DNA of 64,000 nucleotides from Spongiibacter marinus. Lineage in GTDB: Bacteria > Pseudomonadota > Gammaproteobacteria > Pseudomonadales > Spongiibacteraceae. Where the stretch lies: NCBI RefSeq assembly GCF_016906995.1, contig NZ_JAFBBD010000005.1, forward strand, positions 124,001 through 188,000, read 5' to 3'. The notes below the pieces were generated by a model. The model saw only the letters and a program-made list of their open reading frames with translations, searched no databases and had not been told where the DNA came from. The translations under genes and the position numbers were made by a program. Positions 48,485 through 58,388 of the stretch are shown here, one piece after another. Within the stretch, counting starts at the first letter, position 1. Every line of letters begins with the position of its first letter.

Positions 48485-49216
48485 GTGAAAGAGCAGATTT
48501 TTGGCTTGCACGCCGTTACCACTGCGCTGCAACGCCGCCCGGAAAGTATTCGTGAAATGTGGGTGCTGGAGGGGCGTCGAGACAAGCGACTACATACCGT
48601 GCTTGAGCTGGCGCAGCGACATGGCATTACTCTGCATGAATGTTCTCGAAAGGTGCTGGATGAGCTCGTCGACGGACGGCATCAGGGGGTGGTTGCCAGT
48701 GCCAAAGCGCCGACGCAAACCCATGAAAAGCGCTTGCCCGAGCTGGTTGCTGAAGCGGGCAAGCGCGCTTTGGTATTGGTCCTTGACGGCGTGACTGACC
48801 CCCATAATCTCGGCGCTTGCTTGCGCAGCGCCGATGCGGCGGGGGCCACGGTAGTGATCGCGCCCAAGGATAATTCTGCGAGCTTAAACGCGACCGTACG
48901 CAAGGTGGCCTGCGGGGCTGCCGAAGCAGTGCCATTTGTGCAGGTAACCAACCTGGCGCGCAGCCTGCGCCAACTCCAAGAGGCGGGGGTGTGGATTATT
49001 GGCTTGGCGGGAGAGGCGTCGCAGTCGCTGTATGAATGTGACCTGGCGGGGCCTGTTGCGCTGGTGATGGGCGCCGAAGGGGCAGGTATGCGGCGCCTAA
49101 CCCGAGAGCAGTGTGATTACTTAGCGCACCTGCCAATGGCCGGGGAGGTCAGCAGTCTCAATGTATCGGTTGCCACCGGGGTGTGCTTGTTTGAAGCGGT
49201 GCGCCAGCGTCTTTAA
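48485..49216 (+). CDS. rlmB: 23S rRNA (guanosine(2251)-2'-O)-methyltransferase
   Basis: RlmB is a SPOUT-family enzyme that methylates G2251 in the ribosomal P loop. The 243-residue protein has the L30e-like substrate-binding domain first and SPOUT motifs LVLDGVTDPHNLGACLRSAD, VMGAEGAGMRRL and SSLNVSVATG. The GTG start has AAAGGTTAAAG upstream. It is 55 bases after rnr, the usual gammaproteobacterial arrangement. Confidence 0.96.
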   Translation: MKEQIFGLHAVTTALQRRPESIREMWVLEGRRDKRLHTVLELAQRHGITLHECSRKVLDELVDGRHQGVVASAKAPTQTHEKRLPELVAEAGKRALVLVLDGVTDPHNLGACLRSADAAGATVVIAPKDNSASLNATVRKVACGAAEAVPFVQVTNLARSLRQLQEAGVWIIGLAGEASQSLYECDLAGPVALVMGAEGAGMRRLTREQCDYLAHLPMAGEVSSLNVSVATGVCLFEAVRQRL

Positions 49217-49249
49217 TACCCGAATTTGATTAAAAAATGCACGAATTGC

Positions 49250-49278
49250 TTGCATCTGTCAGGGTGCTTGCCTAGAAT
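49250..49278 (+). promoter_or_regulatory. sigma70 promoter of the rpsF operon
   Basis: TTGCAT (49250-49255), a 17-base spacer and TAGAAT (49273-49278) lie about 95 bases before rpsF, with a GC-rich discriminator (TCGCGCTC). Confidence 0.65.
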
Positions 49279-49326
49279 TCGCGCTCTTGTTTTAACGGTA
49301 AGCTCGCCCATAGCGGCTGGTTTGCC

Positions 49327-49367
49327 CTCCTTGCCACACCATAAAGGGTGGCTTAACCCGTAAGGAG
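49327..49367 (+). promoter_or_regulatory. S6:S18 ribosomal-protein leader
   Basis: The outer stem CTCCTT (49327-49332) pairs with AAGGAG (49362-49367), which is the Shine-Dalgarno of rpsF. An inner hairpin GCCAC (49333-49337) pairs with GTGGC (49348-49352), and the bulge between them carries CCG (49358-49360). This is the consensus of the S6:S18 leader, where the S6-S18 complex binds the CCG bulge that mimics its 16S rRNA site and shuts off translation. The match is by eye. Confidence 0.8.
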
Positions 49368-49373
49368 CATACA

Positions 49374-49817
49374 ATGCGTCACTACGAAATCGTGTTCCTG
49401 GTCCACCCGGATCAGAGCGAGCAGGTACCTGGTATGGTCGAGCGTTATACCCAGGCTATCGAAAAAGACGGCGGTAAAGTTCACCGCTTGGAAGACTGGG
49501 GCCGCCGTCAACTGGCTTACCCCATCAACAAAATCCACAAGGCTCACTACGTGCTGATCAATGCTGAAGCAAGCGCTGATGCGATCGACGAGCTGACCAC
49601 AAACTTCCGCTACAACGACGCTGTTCTGCGTAACCTCATCATCCGTCAGGATGAAGCGGTTACTGAAGAATCTCCGATCATGAAGGCGGAAAAAGAAAGC
49701 CGTGAGCGTCGCAGCCGCAGTGAACAGCGCAGCGAGCGCCGTGACAGCGAGCAGCCTACCGAGAAGCGTGAAGAAGCATCAGAAGCCGCTCCGGCTGCTG
49801 AGCAGAACGCTGAATAA
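49374..49817 (+). CDS. rpsF: 30S ribosomal protein S6
   Basis: S6 binds S18 and helix 22-23 of 16S rRNA in the platform of the small subunit. The 147-residue protein begins [18 protein letters not shown], which is canonical. Its C-terminal tail is extended by a charged Arg/Glu/Ser-rich region (about 108-147), longer than in E. coli; glutamate-type tails are common in the family. Its start codon follows the leader whose Shine-Dalgarno is in the S6:S18-responsive stem. Confidence 0.98.
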   Translation: MRHYEIVFLVHPDQSEQVPGMVERYTQAIEKDGGKVHRLEDWGRRQLAYPINKIHKAHYVLINAEASADAIDELTTNFRYNDAVLRNLIIRQDEAVTEESPIMKAEKESRERRSRSEQRSERRDSEQPTEKREEASEAAPAAEQNAE

Positions 49818-49843
49818 TTGCGGACAGAGTGAGGATTTAAAAG

Positions 49844-50071
49844 ATGGCACGTTTTTTCCGTCGTCGTAAGTTTTGCCGCTTCACCGCGGAAGGTGTTAAG
49901 CAGATCGACTACAAAGATCTGGACACTTTGAAAGCCTATGTTTCAGAAACTGGCAAGATTGTTCCCAGCCGTATTACTGGAACCAACGCCAAGTACCAGC
50001 GCCAGCTGTCTACCGCGATTAAACGCGCGCGTTTTCTGGCTCTGCTGCCTTACACCGACAGCCATAAATAA
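49844..50071 (+). CDS. rpsR: 30S ribosomal protein S18
   Basis: S18 is the partner of S6 in the 30S platform. The 75-residue protein [20 protein letters not shown] is close to the Pseudomonas and E. coli sequence throughout, including [12 protein letters not shown]. It follows rpsF by 26 bases in one operon, with GAGGA at 49830-49834. Confidence 0.98.
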   Translation: MARFFRRRKFCRFTAEGVKQIDYKDLDTLKAYVSETGKIVPSRITGTNAKYQRQLSTAIKRARFLALLPYTDSHK

Positions 50072-50086
50072 GCTGAGCGGATAGTC

Positions 50087-50926
50087 ATGCGCCCCCTTGC
50101 AGAATTTATTATGAAAGGGCGCCTCCAGGCGGTGGCAGTTGCCGGTCTGGGGATAGGCAGTTTGATGTTTGCCTGGGTAGGGGCCTCAGCCGCTGCCTTG
50201 GTTACCCTGAGAAAGGGAATGACCGAGGGCGCCTTTGTTGTATTTTGGGCGCTTTTACCGGCCATCGCCGTTGCGTTATACGGCCAGGATGTCGGCCCGC
50301 TTTGCATGCTGTTAACTACAGCCGCAGCAGCCGAAGTACTGCGTAGCAGTCGATCCTGGCCTTTAGCACTTGCCAGTGCTGTGCTGGGTGGAATGCTCAG
50401 CGCCTTTGCCCTGTATCACGGGGCACAGGAATACCTGGCGGGAATTTTGGCTACCGTGCAGCCGATGTTGGATCAGCTTCAAGCGCAGTCCAGCAATGCG
50501 TTGCCCCAGATACTGACCGGCGATATTGCGGCAGTGATTGGCGGCAGCACAGTGTTGTGGAGCGTGTTAGCGCTTATGCTGGCGCGCTGGTGGCAAGCAC
50601 TTTTGTACAACCCGGGTGGGTTTCGCGAAGAGATGTGGTCTTTGCGCCTGCCAGCGGTACTGACCGTTGTGTTCGTGGCAGTGATGCTACTGGTGAGCCA
50701 ACTGGGCGAAGTGTACCGCTTCTGGGGCGTTATGTGTTTGCTGCCACTGATTGCTGCGGGGCTGTCACTGGTGCACGGGGTGGTGGGTCGTCTTGCCTTA
50801 GGGCGTGTATGGCTAGTGGTGTTTTATATCGCGCTGTTGTTGTTAGGCCCGCTGTGGGCGGTGCTGATTTTGGCAGCGATTGTAGATAGTTGGATTGATA
50901 TCAGACGGCGTTTGCCGACGGCCTAA
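50087..50926 (+). CDS. DUF2232-like integral membrane protein
   Basis: A 279-residue protein with about seven predicted membrane segments, hydrophobic over nearly all its length (for example [16 protein letters not shown] and [18 protein letters not shown]). Genes for proteins of this type lie between rpsR and rplI in Pseudomonas and relatives. The DUF2232 assignment is by context and general character. Function is unknown. It starts 15 bases after rpsR, so it belongs to the ribosomal-protein operon. Confidence 0.75.
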   Translation: MRPLAEFIMKGRLQAVAVAGLGIGSLMFAWVGASAAALVTLRKGMTEGAFVVFWALLPAIAVALYGQDVGPLCMLLTTAAAAEVLRSSRSWPLALASAVLGGMLSAFALYHGAQEYLAGILATVQPMLDQLQAQSSNALPQILTGDIAAVIGGSTVLWSVLALMLARWWQALLYNPGGFREEMWSLRLPAVLTVVFVAVMLLVSQLGEVYRFWGVMCLLPLIAAGLSLVHGVVGRLALGRVWLVVFYIALLLLGPLWAVLILAAIVDSWIDIRRRLPTA

Positions 50927-50964
50927 TAGGCCTCGAGACAGACGCGCAGAAGAGGGTTAGAACC

Positions 50965-51411
50965 ATGCAAGTGATTCTGCTTGAGAAAATTGGCAAGTTG
51001 GGTGACCTGGGCGACCAGGTAAATGTGAAATCCGGTTACGGCCGTAATTTCCTGATTCCCTTCGGTAAAGCAGTTCCTGCCACCGAAGACAATGTAGCGA
51101 CATTCGAAGCGCGCCGCGCCGAGCTGGAAGCCGCTGCTGCTGAAAAGCGTGCAGAAGCTGAAGCACGCGCAGCGAAACTGGCTGAAGTGGCTGTTAACAT
51201 CGAAGCGAATGCGGGCGAGGGCGGCAAACTGTTCGGCTCTATCGGTACTCGCGATTTGGCTGAGGCGATCACTGCTGCTGGCGTTGAAGTAAGCAAAAGT
51301 GAAGTGCGTATGCCTGAAGGTCCCATCCGTGAGATTGGTAGCTACGAAATCGCTATCCAGGTTCACAGTGATGTGATTCAAAACGTTGCCGTAACGGTTG
51401 TTGCTGAGTAA
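50965..51411 (+). CDS. rplI: 50S ribosomal protein L9
   Basis: L9 is an elongated protein that spans from the L1 stalk base and helps maintain reading frame. The 148-residue sequence has the conserved N-terminal domain [19 protein letters not shown] with GYGRNFLIP, the long connecting helix rich in Ala/Glu/Arg (about 40-75) and the C-terminal RNA-binding domain. AGAGGG lies 12 bases before the ATG. Confidence 0.98.
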   Translation: MQVILLEKIGKLGDLGDQVNVKSGYGRNFLIPFGKAVPATEDNVATFEARRAELEAAAAEKRAEAEARAAKLAEVAVNIEANAGEGGKLFGSIGTRDLAEAITAAGVEVSKSEVRMPEGPIREIGSYEIAIQVHSDVIQNVAVTVVAE

Positions 51412-51486
51412 TAACTCGCCAATCAATGGTAGCAGCGGGCGGTGAGCACTGCCCGCAATGCTGTGTCCTGTTAATGGGGTGCGGTG

Positions 51487-51529
51487 AAAAAAGCGCGCGT
51501 GGCCTTGCTGGTCGGCGCGTTTTTTTTTT
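51487..51529 (+). terminator. intrinsic terminator of the rpsF-rplI operon
   Basis: CGCGC and GCGCG arms enclose GTGGCC-TTGCT-GGTC, with an A run before and nine T residues after. The stem has a mismatch in the middle, but the T run is strong. It separates rplI from dnaB. Confidence 0.75.
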
Positions 51530-51555
51530 GCCACAATGGCCAACCAACCTGAGCA

Positions 51556-52980
51556 GTGAGTGTGGCTGTGCAAGCTGACGCCTATCCAGAATCTGAATCG
51601 CCGCCGGAATTTGATGACGGTGACTTCGCGAAATTGAAATTGCCTCCGCACTCTCTGGAAGCGGAGCAATCGGTGCTGGGCGGCTTAATGATTGCCGGTG
51701 AAGCTTGGGACTCGGTTGCCGATATGGTTGGCGAGGGCGATTTCTTTCGCCCCGAGCACCGTCTGATTTACGCCTGTATGAGTCAGCTGGTCGAGCAAGA
51801 GCAGCCGATTGATGTTGTCACCTTGGCGGAAACCCTGGCGCGCAACGGGCAGCTCAAAGAGGTGGGTGGCACCGCCTACCTTGCCGAAATCGCCACCGGA
51901 ACGCCGTCGGTTGCGAATATTCGTGCCTACGCGCAAGCCGTGCGCGAGCGTTCGATCTTTCGCTCGCTGATCTCTGCGGCCAACTCCATTGCCGATACGA
52001 GCTTTAACCCTGAGGGGCGAAGCAGCGACGAGGTGCTGGACGAGGCCGAGCGTCGCATTATGCAGATCGCTGAGGAGCGCCCGAAAGCGGGCGGTCTGGA
52101 GCCGATCAATCCGCTGTTGAAGGAAGCCGTTGATAAAATTGACGAGCTGTTCAACAACGACGATGCCATTACCGGTTTAAGCACAGGCTTTGAAAAACTC
52201 GATGAGATGACCTCTGGCTTGCAGAAGTCGGACCTGGTCATCGTCGCTGCGCGACCATCGATGGGTAAGACGACGTTCGCCATGAACCTGGTGGAAAACG
52301 TCCTGTTGCGATACGAGCAACCGGTACTGGTGTTCAGTATGGAAATGCCAGCCAGCCAGCTAATGATGAGGATGTTGTCGTCAGTGGGTAAGATCGACCA
52401 GGGTCGGGTGCGCAGCGGCAAACTGGAAGAGGAAGATTGGCCGAAGCTGAGCGCAGCGGTAAGTAAGTTGAAAGATCGGCCGCTGTTTATCGATGATACC
52501 GCCGCATTGACCCCCACCGAGGTGCGCTCACGGGCGCGCAAAGTGCTCCGCGAGCATGGCAGTATCGGCATGATCATGCTTGATTACCTGCAGCTGATGC
52601 AGGTGGCTGGCAAGGGAAGCGAGGGGCGAACTGCGGAAATCTCCGAAATATCACGCTCGCTCAAGGGGATAGCAAAAGAATTCGACTGCCCGGTCATCGC
52701 GCTGTCACAGCTTAACCGGGCACTGGAGCAGCGGCCCAATAAGCGCCCGGTGAATTCCGACTTGCGGGAATCCGGTGCGATCGAGCAGGATGCCGACGTC
52801 ATCATGTTTATCTATCGTGATGAGGTCTACAACGAAGAAACGCAAGATAAAGGCGTTGCGGAAATTATTATCGGCAAGCAGCGTAACGGCCCCATCGGAA
52901 CCGCGAGATTGAGCTTTATTGGTAAATTTACGCGCTTCGAAAATCTCGCCTTTGGCGATTACGACGACCCCGGTTACTAA
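51556..52980 (+). CDS. dnaB: replicative DNA helicase
   Basis: DnaB is the hexameric 5'-3' helicase that unwinds DNA at the replication fork. The 474-residue protein has the N-terminal primase-interacting domain (about 25-130), a linker helix and the RecA-like domain. The Walker A motif is ARPSMGKTTFAMN and the Walker B region is IGMIMLDYLQLMQ. No intein is present. The GTG at 51556 is the furthest upstream plausible start and gives the usual length. The gene converges on tatC across a 34-base gap. A candidate helicase-loading pair is encoded 6 kb to the right. Confidence 0.97.
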   Translation: MSVAVQADAYPESESPPEFDDGDFAKLKLPPHSLEAEQSVLGGLMIAGEAWDSVADMVGEGDFFRPEHRLIYACMSQLVEQEQPIDVVTLAETLARNGQLKEVGGTAYLAEIATGTPSVANIRAYAQAVRERSIFRSLISAANSIADTSFNPEGRSSDEVLDEAERRIMQIAEERPKAGGLEPINPLLKEAVDKIDELFNNDDAITGLSTGFEKLDEMTSGLQKSDLVIVAARPSMGKTTFAMNLVENVLLRYEQPVLVFSMEMPASQLMMRMLSSVGKIDQGRVRSGKLEEEDWPKLSAAVSKLKDRPLFIDDTAALTPTEVRSRARKVLREHGSIGMIMLDYLQLMQVAGKGSEGRTAEISEISRSLKGIAKEFDCPVIALSQLNRALEQRPNKRPVNSDLRESGAIEQDADVIMFIYRDEVYNEETQDKGVAEIIIGKQRNGPIGTARLSFIGKFTRFENLAFGDYDDPGY

Positions 52981-52997
52981 TATCAGATGACACGGAG

Positions 52998-53033
52998 CCA
53001 GCGCCGGTCTCCGTTCATAGAGACGGGCGCTGG
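52998..53033. repeat. strong hairpin between convergent dnaB and tatC
   Basis: CCAGCGCC (52998-53005) pairs with GGCGCTGG (53026-53033) and GTCTC pairs with GAGAC inside. The loop contains the tatC stop codon. There is no T run on either strand, so it is not a textbook intrinsic terminator, but it may block readthrough or protect both 3' ends. Confidence 0.6.
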
Positions 53034-53782
53034 TCTTCCTCGTTCGCCGCAGGCCGCGACTGAATGAAACGGCCAAAGAATATTCCCACTTCAAACAGTA
53101 GCCACATTGGCAGCGCCAGTAGCATCTGCGAGATAACGTCTGGCGGTGTTAGCAGCATACCCACGACAAAACAGGCCACCACCACGTACGCACGCTTGGC
53201 TGCGAGCTTTTCAGCGCTGGTTACGCCGGCGCTAATCAGTAAGACCGTGGCGATGGGGATTTCAAAGGCAATGCCGAAGGCCATAAAGAGCTTCAGCGCG
53301 GTGTCGAGAAAGCGAGAAATATCGGGTGTATAGGACACGCCCTCCGGTGTGATACTGCTGAAAAAGCCAAACACCAGTGGGAATACCACAACATAGGCAA
53401 AGGCCAGCCCGAGATAGAAGAGCAGCACGCTGGAAAACAACAGCGGCGCGGCAATACGCTTTTCGTGGCGATACATGCCGGGGGAGATAAAGGCCCATAT
53501 CTGGTGAAGAATCACCGGGATGGCCAGACAGACAGCCGACACAAGTACCAGTTTAAATGGGGCGAGGAAGGTGGAGGCAACCTCGGTGGCGATCATGCCG
53601 CTGCCTTCTGGCAGGTACTGTTGCAATGGCTGCGAGACGAAGGCATAGATCTCTGAGGAAAAGGGCATAAGCCCCAGTGCGCAAATCAGTACTGCCAATA
53701 CGATTCGCAATAAGCGGTCGCGCAGTTCAGTGAGGTGGGCAATCAGGGGTTGGCCTTGATCTTGGTCAGCGTCGATACTCAT
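53015..53782 (-). CDS. tatC: Sec-independent translocase subunit TatC
   Basis: TatC is the receptor for twin-arginine signal peptides. The 255-residue protein has six membrane helices and the conserved N-terminal [12 protein letters not shown] and cytoplasmic-loop motif [20 protein letters not shown]. It follows tatB with a 4-base overlap as the last gene of the ubiE-to-tatC group. Confidence 0.97.
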   Translation of the reverse strand: MSIDADQDQGQPLIAHLTELRDRLLRIVLAVLICALGLMPFSSEIYAFVSQPLQQYLPEGSGMIATEVASTFLAPFKLVLVSAVCLAIPVILHQIWAFISPGMYRHEKRIAAPLLFSSVLLFYLGLAFAYVVVFPLVFGFFSSITPEGVSYTPDISRFLDTALKLFMAFGIAFEIPIATVLLISAGVTSAEKLAAKRAYVVVACFVVGMLLTPPDVISQMLLALPMWLLFEVGIFFGRFIQSRPAANEEDQRPSL

Positions 53783-54231
53783 GGCGCGGGGTCGCTGCCT
53801 TTTTCTTTAGTGGGGGTGTTATTACTGGCGTCGGGGGCTGCTACGGGGCCGGCTTCTATCGCTTCCGGGGCAATGGAGTGCTCGTCCAGCGCGGGCTCGG
53901 GCGTGTCGTCCTCGGCGTCCTGCTTCGCATTGGCGCGGCTTAGCGAGCGCTCAACAGAGCGGATGTCGTCGGCGGCACTTTCAAGGCCGTCTCGCAGGGA
54001 TTGTTTGCTGTCTTCCAGCGAAGCCATTATCGACTCATTGTGGAGCTGCCGGCGGATTTCATCGGCGCCGACCTCTCGTTCGATTTCCTGGCGAATGCTG
54101 GTAAAGCTTCTGCGCAGCCGTCCTAGCCATAAGCTGATTGTTCTCACTGCGGTTGGCAGGCGCTCGGGCCCTAATACCAGCAGACCGAGTACAGCGATCA
54201 GCAGCAGTTCGGCAAAGCCGATGTCAAACAT
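53779..54231 (-). CDS. tatB: Sec-independent translocase subunit TatB
   Basis: TatB forms the substrate-receptor complex with TatC. The 150-residue protein has one N-terminal membrane helix ([20 protein letters not shown]), an amphipathic helix ([18 protein letters not shown]) and a long acidic tail. It is 3 bases after tatA and overlaps tatC by 4. Confidence 0.95.
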   Translation of the reverse strand: MFDIGFAELLLIAVLGLLVLGPERLPTAVRTISLWLGRLRRSFTSIRQEIEREVGADEIRRQLHNESIMASLEDSKQSLRDGLESAADDIRSVERSLSRANAKQDAEDDTPEPALDEHSIAPEAIEAGPVAAPDASNNTPTKEKGSDPAP

Positions 54232-54234
54232 GGT

Positions 54235-54474
54235 TTATTTTGACTCGCTTTTTTGTTCGCTTTGCTCGGCTTGAGCACTGTTTGCTTCGCCGTCGGCCTC
54301 TTTTTGCTCAATGTTTTTGGCCTTGTCGTCTTCGCCATCAAGGCTGTCTTTAAAGCCTTTTACGGCGCCGCCGAGGTCGCTGCCGATATTTTTAAGCTTC
54401 TTGGTACCAAACAACAGCACCACAATTGCCAGAATGATCAACAGTTGCCAGATACTAATACCACCAAGTCCCAT
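54235..54474 (-). CDS. tatA: Sec-independent translocase subunit TatA
   Basis: TatA is the pore- or patch-forming subunit of the Tat system. The 79-residue protein has one membrane helix ([19 protein letters not shown]), the hinge and amphipathic helix ([15 protein letters not shown]) and an acidic, Gln-rich tail. Its position after hisE is the Pseudomonas order. Confidence 0.96.
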   Translation of the reverse strand: MGLGGISIWQLLIILAIVVLLFGTKKLKNIGSDLGGAVKGFKDSLDGEDDKAKNIEQKEADGEANSAQAEQSEQKSESK

Positions 54475-54489
54475 TGCTACTTACCTCAC

Positions 54490-54852
54490 TTATTGTTTGT
54501 TGTTGCCGCGCTGTGCTTTTTCATCATGGCCGGAAAGCCCAAAGCGCCGCGCAAGTTCATGTAAAACATCGCTGTGGTCGATGCCCAAGTGTTGAAGCAT
54601 AACCATCGTGTGGAACCACAGGTCTGCGGTCTCATAGATTACGTCTTGATGGTTGCCACTGTGCTCGGCATCCTTGGCGGCGATGATCGTTTCCACGGAT
54701 TCTTCGCCGACCTTTTCCAGAATTTTATTGAGCCCCTTGTGGTACAGGCTGGCTACATACGAGCTGTCGGCGTCAGCGTTTTTGCGCTCGGCGAGCACCG
54801 CATCTAACTCACTGAGTATCGATGTATCCGCGGCATCAGAATTACTTGTCAT
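54490..54852 (-). CDS. hisE: phosphoribosyl-ATP pyrophosphatase
   Basis: HisE hydrolyses PR-ATP to PR-AMP in histidine synthesis. The 120-residue protein has the MazG-like metal-binding helices [15 protein letters not shown] and [14 protein letters not shown]. In enterobacteria it is fused to HisI; here the two are separate genes overlapping by 11 bases, as in pseudomonads. Confidence 0.95.
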   Translation of the reverse strand: MTSNSDAADTSILSELDAVLAERKNADADSSYVASLYHKGLNKILEKVGEESVETIIAAKDAEHSGNHQDVIYETADLWFHTMVMLQHLGIDHSDVLHELARRFGLSGHDEKAQRGNNKQ

Positions 54853-55249
54853 AGATCTCTTCCGGGTTCTTTAGTACCGCTTCCTGGGTTTGCCACTGCG
54901 CCTCTTTCAGGCTGCGATAGAAGCAGCTCTGGCGCCCTGTATGGCAAGCGATGCCGCCTATTTGTTCAACCTGCATAAGAATTGCGTCGCCGTCGCAGTC
55001 TAGCGCGATGTCATGAAGCGTTTGTGTATGGCCGGAACTCTCACCCTTGCGCCACAAAGCGTTGCGCGAGCGCGACCAATAAACGGCGCGTTGCTCGCTC
55101 ACGGTCAGTTCAAGCGCTTCGCGATTCATCCATGCCATCATCAGCACGCGACCGCTGTGCACGTCTTGTGCAATGGCAGCGACCAAGCCAGCGTCATTCC
55201 ATTTGACCTGGTCTAACCACTGTTTACTGTCTTGCCGCTGCATAAACAT
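54842..55249 (-). CDS. hisI: phosphoribosyl-AMP cyclohydrolase
   Basis: HisI opens the purine ring of PR-AMP. The 135-residue protein has [28 protein letters not shown] and the zinc and metal residues of [22 protein letters not shown] with its Cys and His. It is followed directly by hisE, with the start of hisE inside its 3' end. Confidence 0.96.
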   Translation of the reverse strand: MFMQRQDSKQWLDQVKWNDAGLVAAIAQDVHSGRVLMMAWMNREALELTVSEQRAVYWSRSRNALWRKGESSGHTQTLHDIALDCDGDAILMQVEQIGGIACHTGRQSCFYRSLKEAQWQTQEAVLKNPEEIYDK

Positions 55250-55283
55250 ACTGCCTTCGTTTTCTGCGTGCGCCTACTTTACA

Positions 55284-56915
55284 TTAGCGCGAGCGAATTA
55301 AGAAATATAAACCGGCGCCTAGCAAGGCGAGGCTCGCGGTGGGTAGTGACTGCAAGCCAAGGCTGATTTCCGGATTGGCGATCAATGCGGCGGCCAGCAG
55401 GGCGACGATACCCAGTCGTTGGTTTCGCGCGCGCCTATCGCGTTGCTCAGCCTGTTTTTCCGCCTGTTGTAATTGCAGGCGCAGTGCGTCGTTTTGCGCT
55501 TGCTGCGGCGGTTGGCCGCGCTCAAGCAGCGTCTCGGGTAATTGCGGAAGTTGCTCCAGCCAGCCGGGCAGTCGGTGGCCGACGCGCTTCAGCATACTCT
55601 GGGGCGAATAGCGGTCGCGGATCCAGCGCTCCAAAAAAGGCATGGCGGTTGCCCACAGGTCGAGCTGCGGATACAGCTGGCGCCCCAGGCCCTCTACATT
55701 CAGCAAGGTCTTTTGCAACAGCACCAGCGAGGGTTGTACTTCCATATCGAAGCGGCGAGCAGTTTGAAACAGGTATACTAGCAACTGGCCGAAGGAAATT
55801 TCTGACAACGGTTTTTCAAAAATCGGTTCGCTGACGCTGCGGATGGCTGCTTCAAATTCGTGAACTTTGGTGTGCGGAGGCACCCAGCCGCACTCGACAT
55901 GGAGCTCTGCGACTTCGCGGTAGTTGCGCTGGAAGATCGCCAGTAGGTTGCGCGCTAAATAGTACTGATCGAAGTCGCTCAGGCTGCCGATAATTGCGCA
56001 ATCAATAGCGATGTACTGCGGTGACTGGGGGCGGCCTTCGGCAACGAAAATATTGCCGGGGTGCATGTCCGCGTGGAAAAAGCTGTCGCGAAAAACCTGG
56101 GTGAAGAAAATTTCCACGCCGCGCTCGGCGAGCTTCTTCATATCCGTGCCCTGTGCGTTCAGGGTCTCCACATCGGTAACGGGGATGCCGTGAATGCGCT
56201 CAATGACCAGCACGTTGCGGCGGGTATAGTCCCAGTAGACCTCGGGCACATAAAGAATATCTGAGGCGGCGAAATTGCGGCGCAGCTGCGAGGTATTGGC
56301 GCCTTCGCGCTGTAGGTCCAGCTCGTCGTAGATGGTGTGACGATAGTCTTCAACGACCTCCTCGGGGCGAAGGCGGCGGCCATCGGGGAGGTGGCGGCGG
56401 ACAATGCGAGCAATGCTCTGCATTAACTGGATGTCTTTGCCAATCGTGGTTTCAATGCCGGGGCGAACGACTTTAACGACGACCTGCTCGCCCGTCTTCA
56501 GCGTTGCGCAGTGCACCTGGGCAATGGAGGCCGAGGCCAGCGCGTTGCGATCGAAAGAGGCAAACACGTCATCGACGCTCTGGCCCAGCGCTTTTTCAAT
56601 TACGGCGACCGCCTGGTCGCTGGGAAAAGGCGGTACGCGGTCTTGCAGTAATGCGAGTTCTTCGGCGATGTCGTCGGGCAGCAGGTCCCGCCGGGTAGAG
56701 AGCAGTTGGCCGAATTTGATAAAAATCGGCCCCAGCGACTCAAGGGCTAAGCGCAGTCGCTGCCCTCGGCTCAACGCCGGTGCCGGGCACAGGCGCCAGG
56801 GGCCACAGCGCAGAAGTAGGCGCAATCGCAGTGGCAGTTTGTCCTGGGGAAGCAGCAAGTCGATGCGATAGCGACAGACGATAATGAGTATGGCAAGCAA
56901 CCGGCGCAGGCCCAT
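55284..56915 (-). CDS. ubiB: ubiquinone biosynthesis kinase-like protein UbiB
   Basis: UbiB is an atypical kinase (ADCK family) needed for ubiquinone synthesis, probably as an ATPase that handles lipid intermediates at the membrane. The 543-residue protein has the KxGQ signature in [11 protein letters not shown], the nucleotide lysine region [22 protein letters not shown] and two C-terminal membrane helices. It lies 14 bases after ubiJ. Confidence 0.96.
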   Translation of the reverse strand: MGLRRLLAILIIVCRYRIDLLLPQDKLPLRLRLLLRCGPWRLCPAPALSRGQRLRLALESLGPIFIKFGQLLSTRRDLLPDDIAEELALLQDRVPPFPSDQAVAVIEKALGQSVDDVFASFDRNALASASIAQVHCATLKTGEQVVVKVVRPGIETTIGKDIQLMQSIARIVRRHLPDGRRLRPEEVVEDYRHTIYDELDLQREGANTSQLRRNFAASDILYVPEVYWDYTRRNVLVIERIHGIPVTDVETLNAQGTDMKKLAERGVEIFFTQVFRDSFFHADMHPGNIFVAEGRPQSPQYIAIDCAIIGSLSDFDQYYLARNLLAIFQRNYREVAELHVECGWVPPHTKVHEFEAAIRSVSEPIFEKPLSEISFGQLLVYLFQTARRFDMEVQPSLVLLQKTLLNVEGLGRQLYPQLDLWATAMPFLERWIRDRYSPQSMLKRVGHRLPGWLEQLPQLPETLLERGQPPQQAQNDALRLQLQQAEKQAEQRDRRARNQRLGIVALLAAALIANPEISLGLQSLPTASLALLGAGLYFLIRSR

Positions 56916-56929
56916 TCGGTATTCCTTTG

Positions 56930-57556
56930 TTACTGAGTTTTCAGGCGCTGCTGTAGGCGACGAAGTTTCGCTTCGAGACGCTCACTGCGGGCGTTCAGGT
57001 CGTCGATATCTTTGAACATCGCTTCTGCCTGCAGGGGGTGGGGCAAGAGTCGACTCTCTTCTAGTAAAAAGTCTTCAAGCTGGCGGCGCAGGTTTTTCCC
57101 GGTCCCGCTCAGCCAGCGATGCCCGGCGCGCAAGCCCCGGCCAATTTGGTGTGCGGCAACGTCGCCAAAGGCCTCGGCCAGTGGGTGTTCCCAGTCTAGT
57201 TGCAATTCGGCCAGTAGCTTGCGCAATGCCAGCAGGGGGGCGGTGTCGCCGCTGACTTGAATATTGCCGTTAATCAACGCTGCTGCCGGATCGTCAGCGG
57301 AGGCGACGGCGGCGAAGTCTCGCCAGTGCCCTCTCAGTGCGGTGCTCGGTGATTGTGGTGCGTGCAGCCCCAGTTTTAGTCGCTTGCCGTTAATGCTGAG
57401 CCCGATATTCAAGTCGGGCTCGCGCAGCTCCAGGGCAAAGCTTTCGCCATCGAGCTCGGCGAGTTTGGCGGCGCTACTCGGGTCGAGCTGCAGTGCTCGG
57501 TTGACCGCGTCCTCCAGCCCTGAGAGGGCTGCAGTGCTGATCATGGGGGGAATCAC
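56930..57556 (-). CDS. ubiJ: ubiquinone biosynthesis accessory factor UbiJ
   Basis: UbiJ is an SCP2-domain protein that binds the lipid intermediates of the soluble Ubi metabolon together with UbiK. The 208-residue protein has the SCP2 fold in residues about 1-120 and a helical C-terminus ([17 protein letters not shown]) able to form a coiled coil. Its place between ubiE and ubiB with a 4-base overlap to ubiE is diagnostic. Confidence 0.9.
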   Translation of the reverse strand: MIPPMISTAALSGLEDAVNRALQLDPSSAAKLAELDGESFALELREPDLNIGLSINGKRLKLGLHAPQSPSTALRGHWRDFAAVASADDPAAALINGNIQVSGDTAPLLALRKLLAELQLDWEHPLAEAFGDVAAHQIGRGLRAGHRWLSGTGKNLRRQLEDFLLEESRLLPHPLQAEAMFKDIDDLNARSERLEAKLRRLQQRLKTQ

Positions 57557-58302
57557 GGCTTGACGCCCCGGTGAACGGCAACCACGCCGGCCGTCATATT
57601 GTGGTAGCGGACCTCGGCAAAACCGGCTTCGGCCATCATTTCCTTAAGGGTTTCCTGGTCCGGGTGCATGCGAATGCTCTCGGCGAGATAGCGGTAGCTG
57701 TCTTCGTCATTGGTGATGAGCTTGCCCATGCGAGGCAGAATGTCGAAGGAGTAGCGGTCGTAGACCTTGCTCATTAATTCATTGGTCGGCTTGGAGAATT
57801 CCAACACCAGCAAGCGCCCGCCTGGCTTCAGTACGCGCAGCATAGAGCGCAGCGCGGCGTCTTTGTCGGTGACATTACGCAGGCCAAAGGCGATGGTAAT
57901 GCAGTCGAAGCTATTGTCCGGGAAGGGCAGGCACTCGGCGTTGGCCTGCACATACTCAATATTACCGACAATGCCGCGATTGGTTAGTTTTTCACGGCCC
58001 ACCTGGAGCATTGAGTCGTTGATATCGGCAAGCACAACCTTGCCTTCACTGCCAACTAAACGGCTGAATTTGGCCGCCAAGTCGCCGGTGCCGCCCGCGA
58101 TGTCGAGCACGCTATTGCCGCGTCGGACGCCGGAAAGTTCAATGGTGAAACGCTTCCAAAGTCGGTGAATGCCCCCGGACATGAGGTCGTTCATTAAGTC
58201 GTATTTGCCGGCTACCGAGTGAAAGACACCGGCTACCATGTTTACTTTTTCACCGCGGTTGACGGTTTTAAAACCGAAGTGGGTTGTTTTGTCGTCTGCC
58301 AT
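57553..58302 (-). CDS. ubiE: ubiquinone/menaquinone C-methyltransferase
   Basis: UbiE methylates the quinone ring at C2 in ubiquinone synthesis (and demethylmenaquinone where present). The 249-residue protein has the SAM motif [11 protein letters not shown], family signature [17 protein letters not shown] and [11 protein letters not shown]. The ATG at 58302 begins [11 protein letters not shown]; an open frame of 26 more codons upstream is unsupported. First gene of the ubiE-ubiJ-ubiB-hisI-hisE-tatABC group. Confidence 0.96.
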   Translation of the reverse strand: MADDKTTHFGFKTVNRGEKVNMVAGVFHSVAGKYDLMNDLMSGGIHRLWKRFTIELSGVRRGNSVLDIAGGTGDLAAKFSRLVGSEGKVVLADINDSMLQVGREKLTNRGIVGNIEYVQANAECLPFPDNSFDCITIAFGLRNVTDKDAALRSMLRVLKPGGRLLVLEFSKPTNELMSKVYDRYSFDILPRMGKLITNDEDSYRYLAESIRMHPDQETLKEMMAEAGFAEVRYHNMTAGVVAVHRGVKP

Positions 58303-58388
58303 AGTCTTTGTCCCGAGGGGCGTGGGGCGCTGATCGCGCGCGTGCGGCGATATTGTATCCGCTGCGACGGCGGCCTGCACGGCCGTTG

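Noticed and set aside
49708-49816. Frameshift or fusion at the charged C-terminus of S6
   Set aside because: Charged, variable tails are normal for S6 and the frame ends with clean spacing to rpsR.
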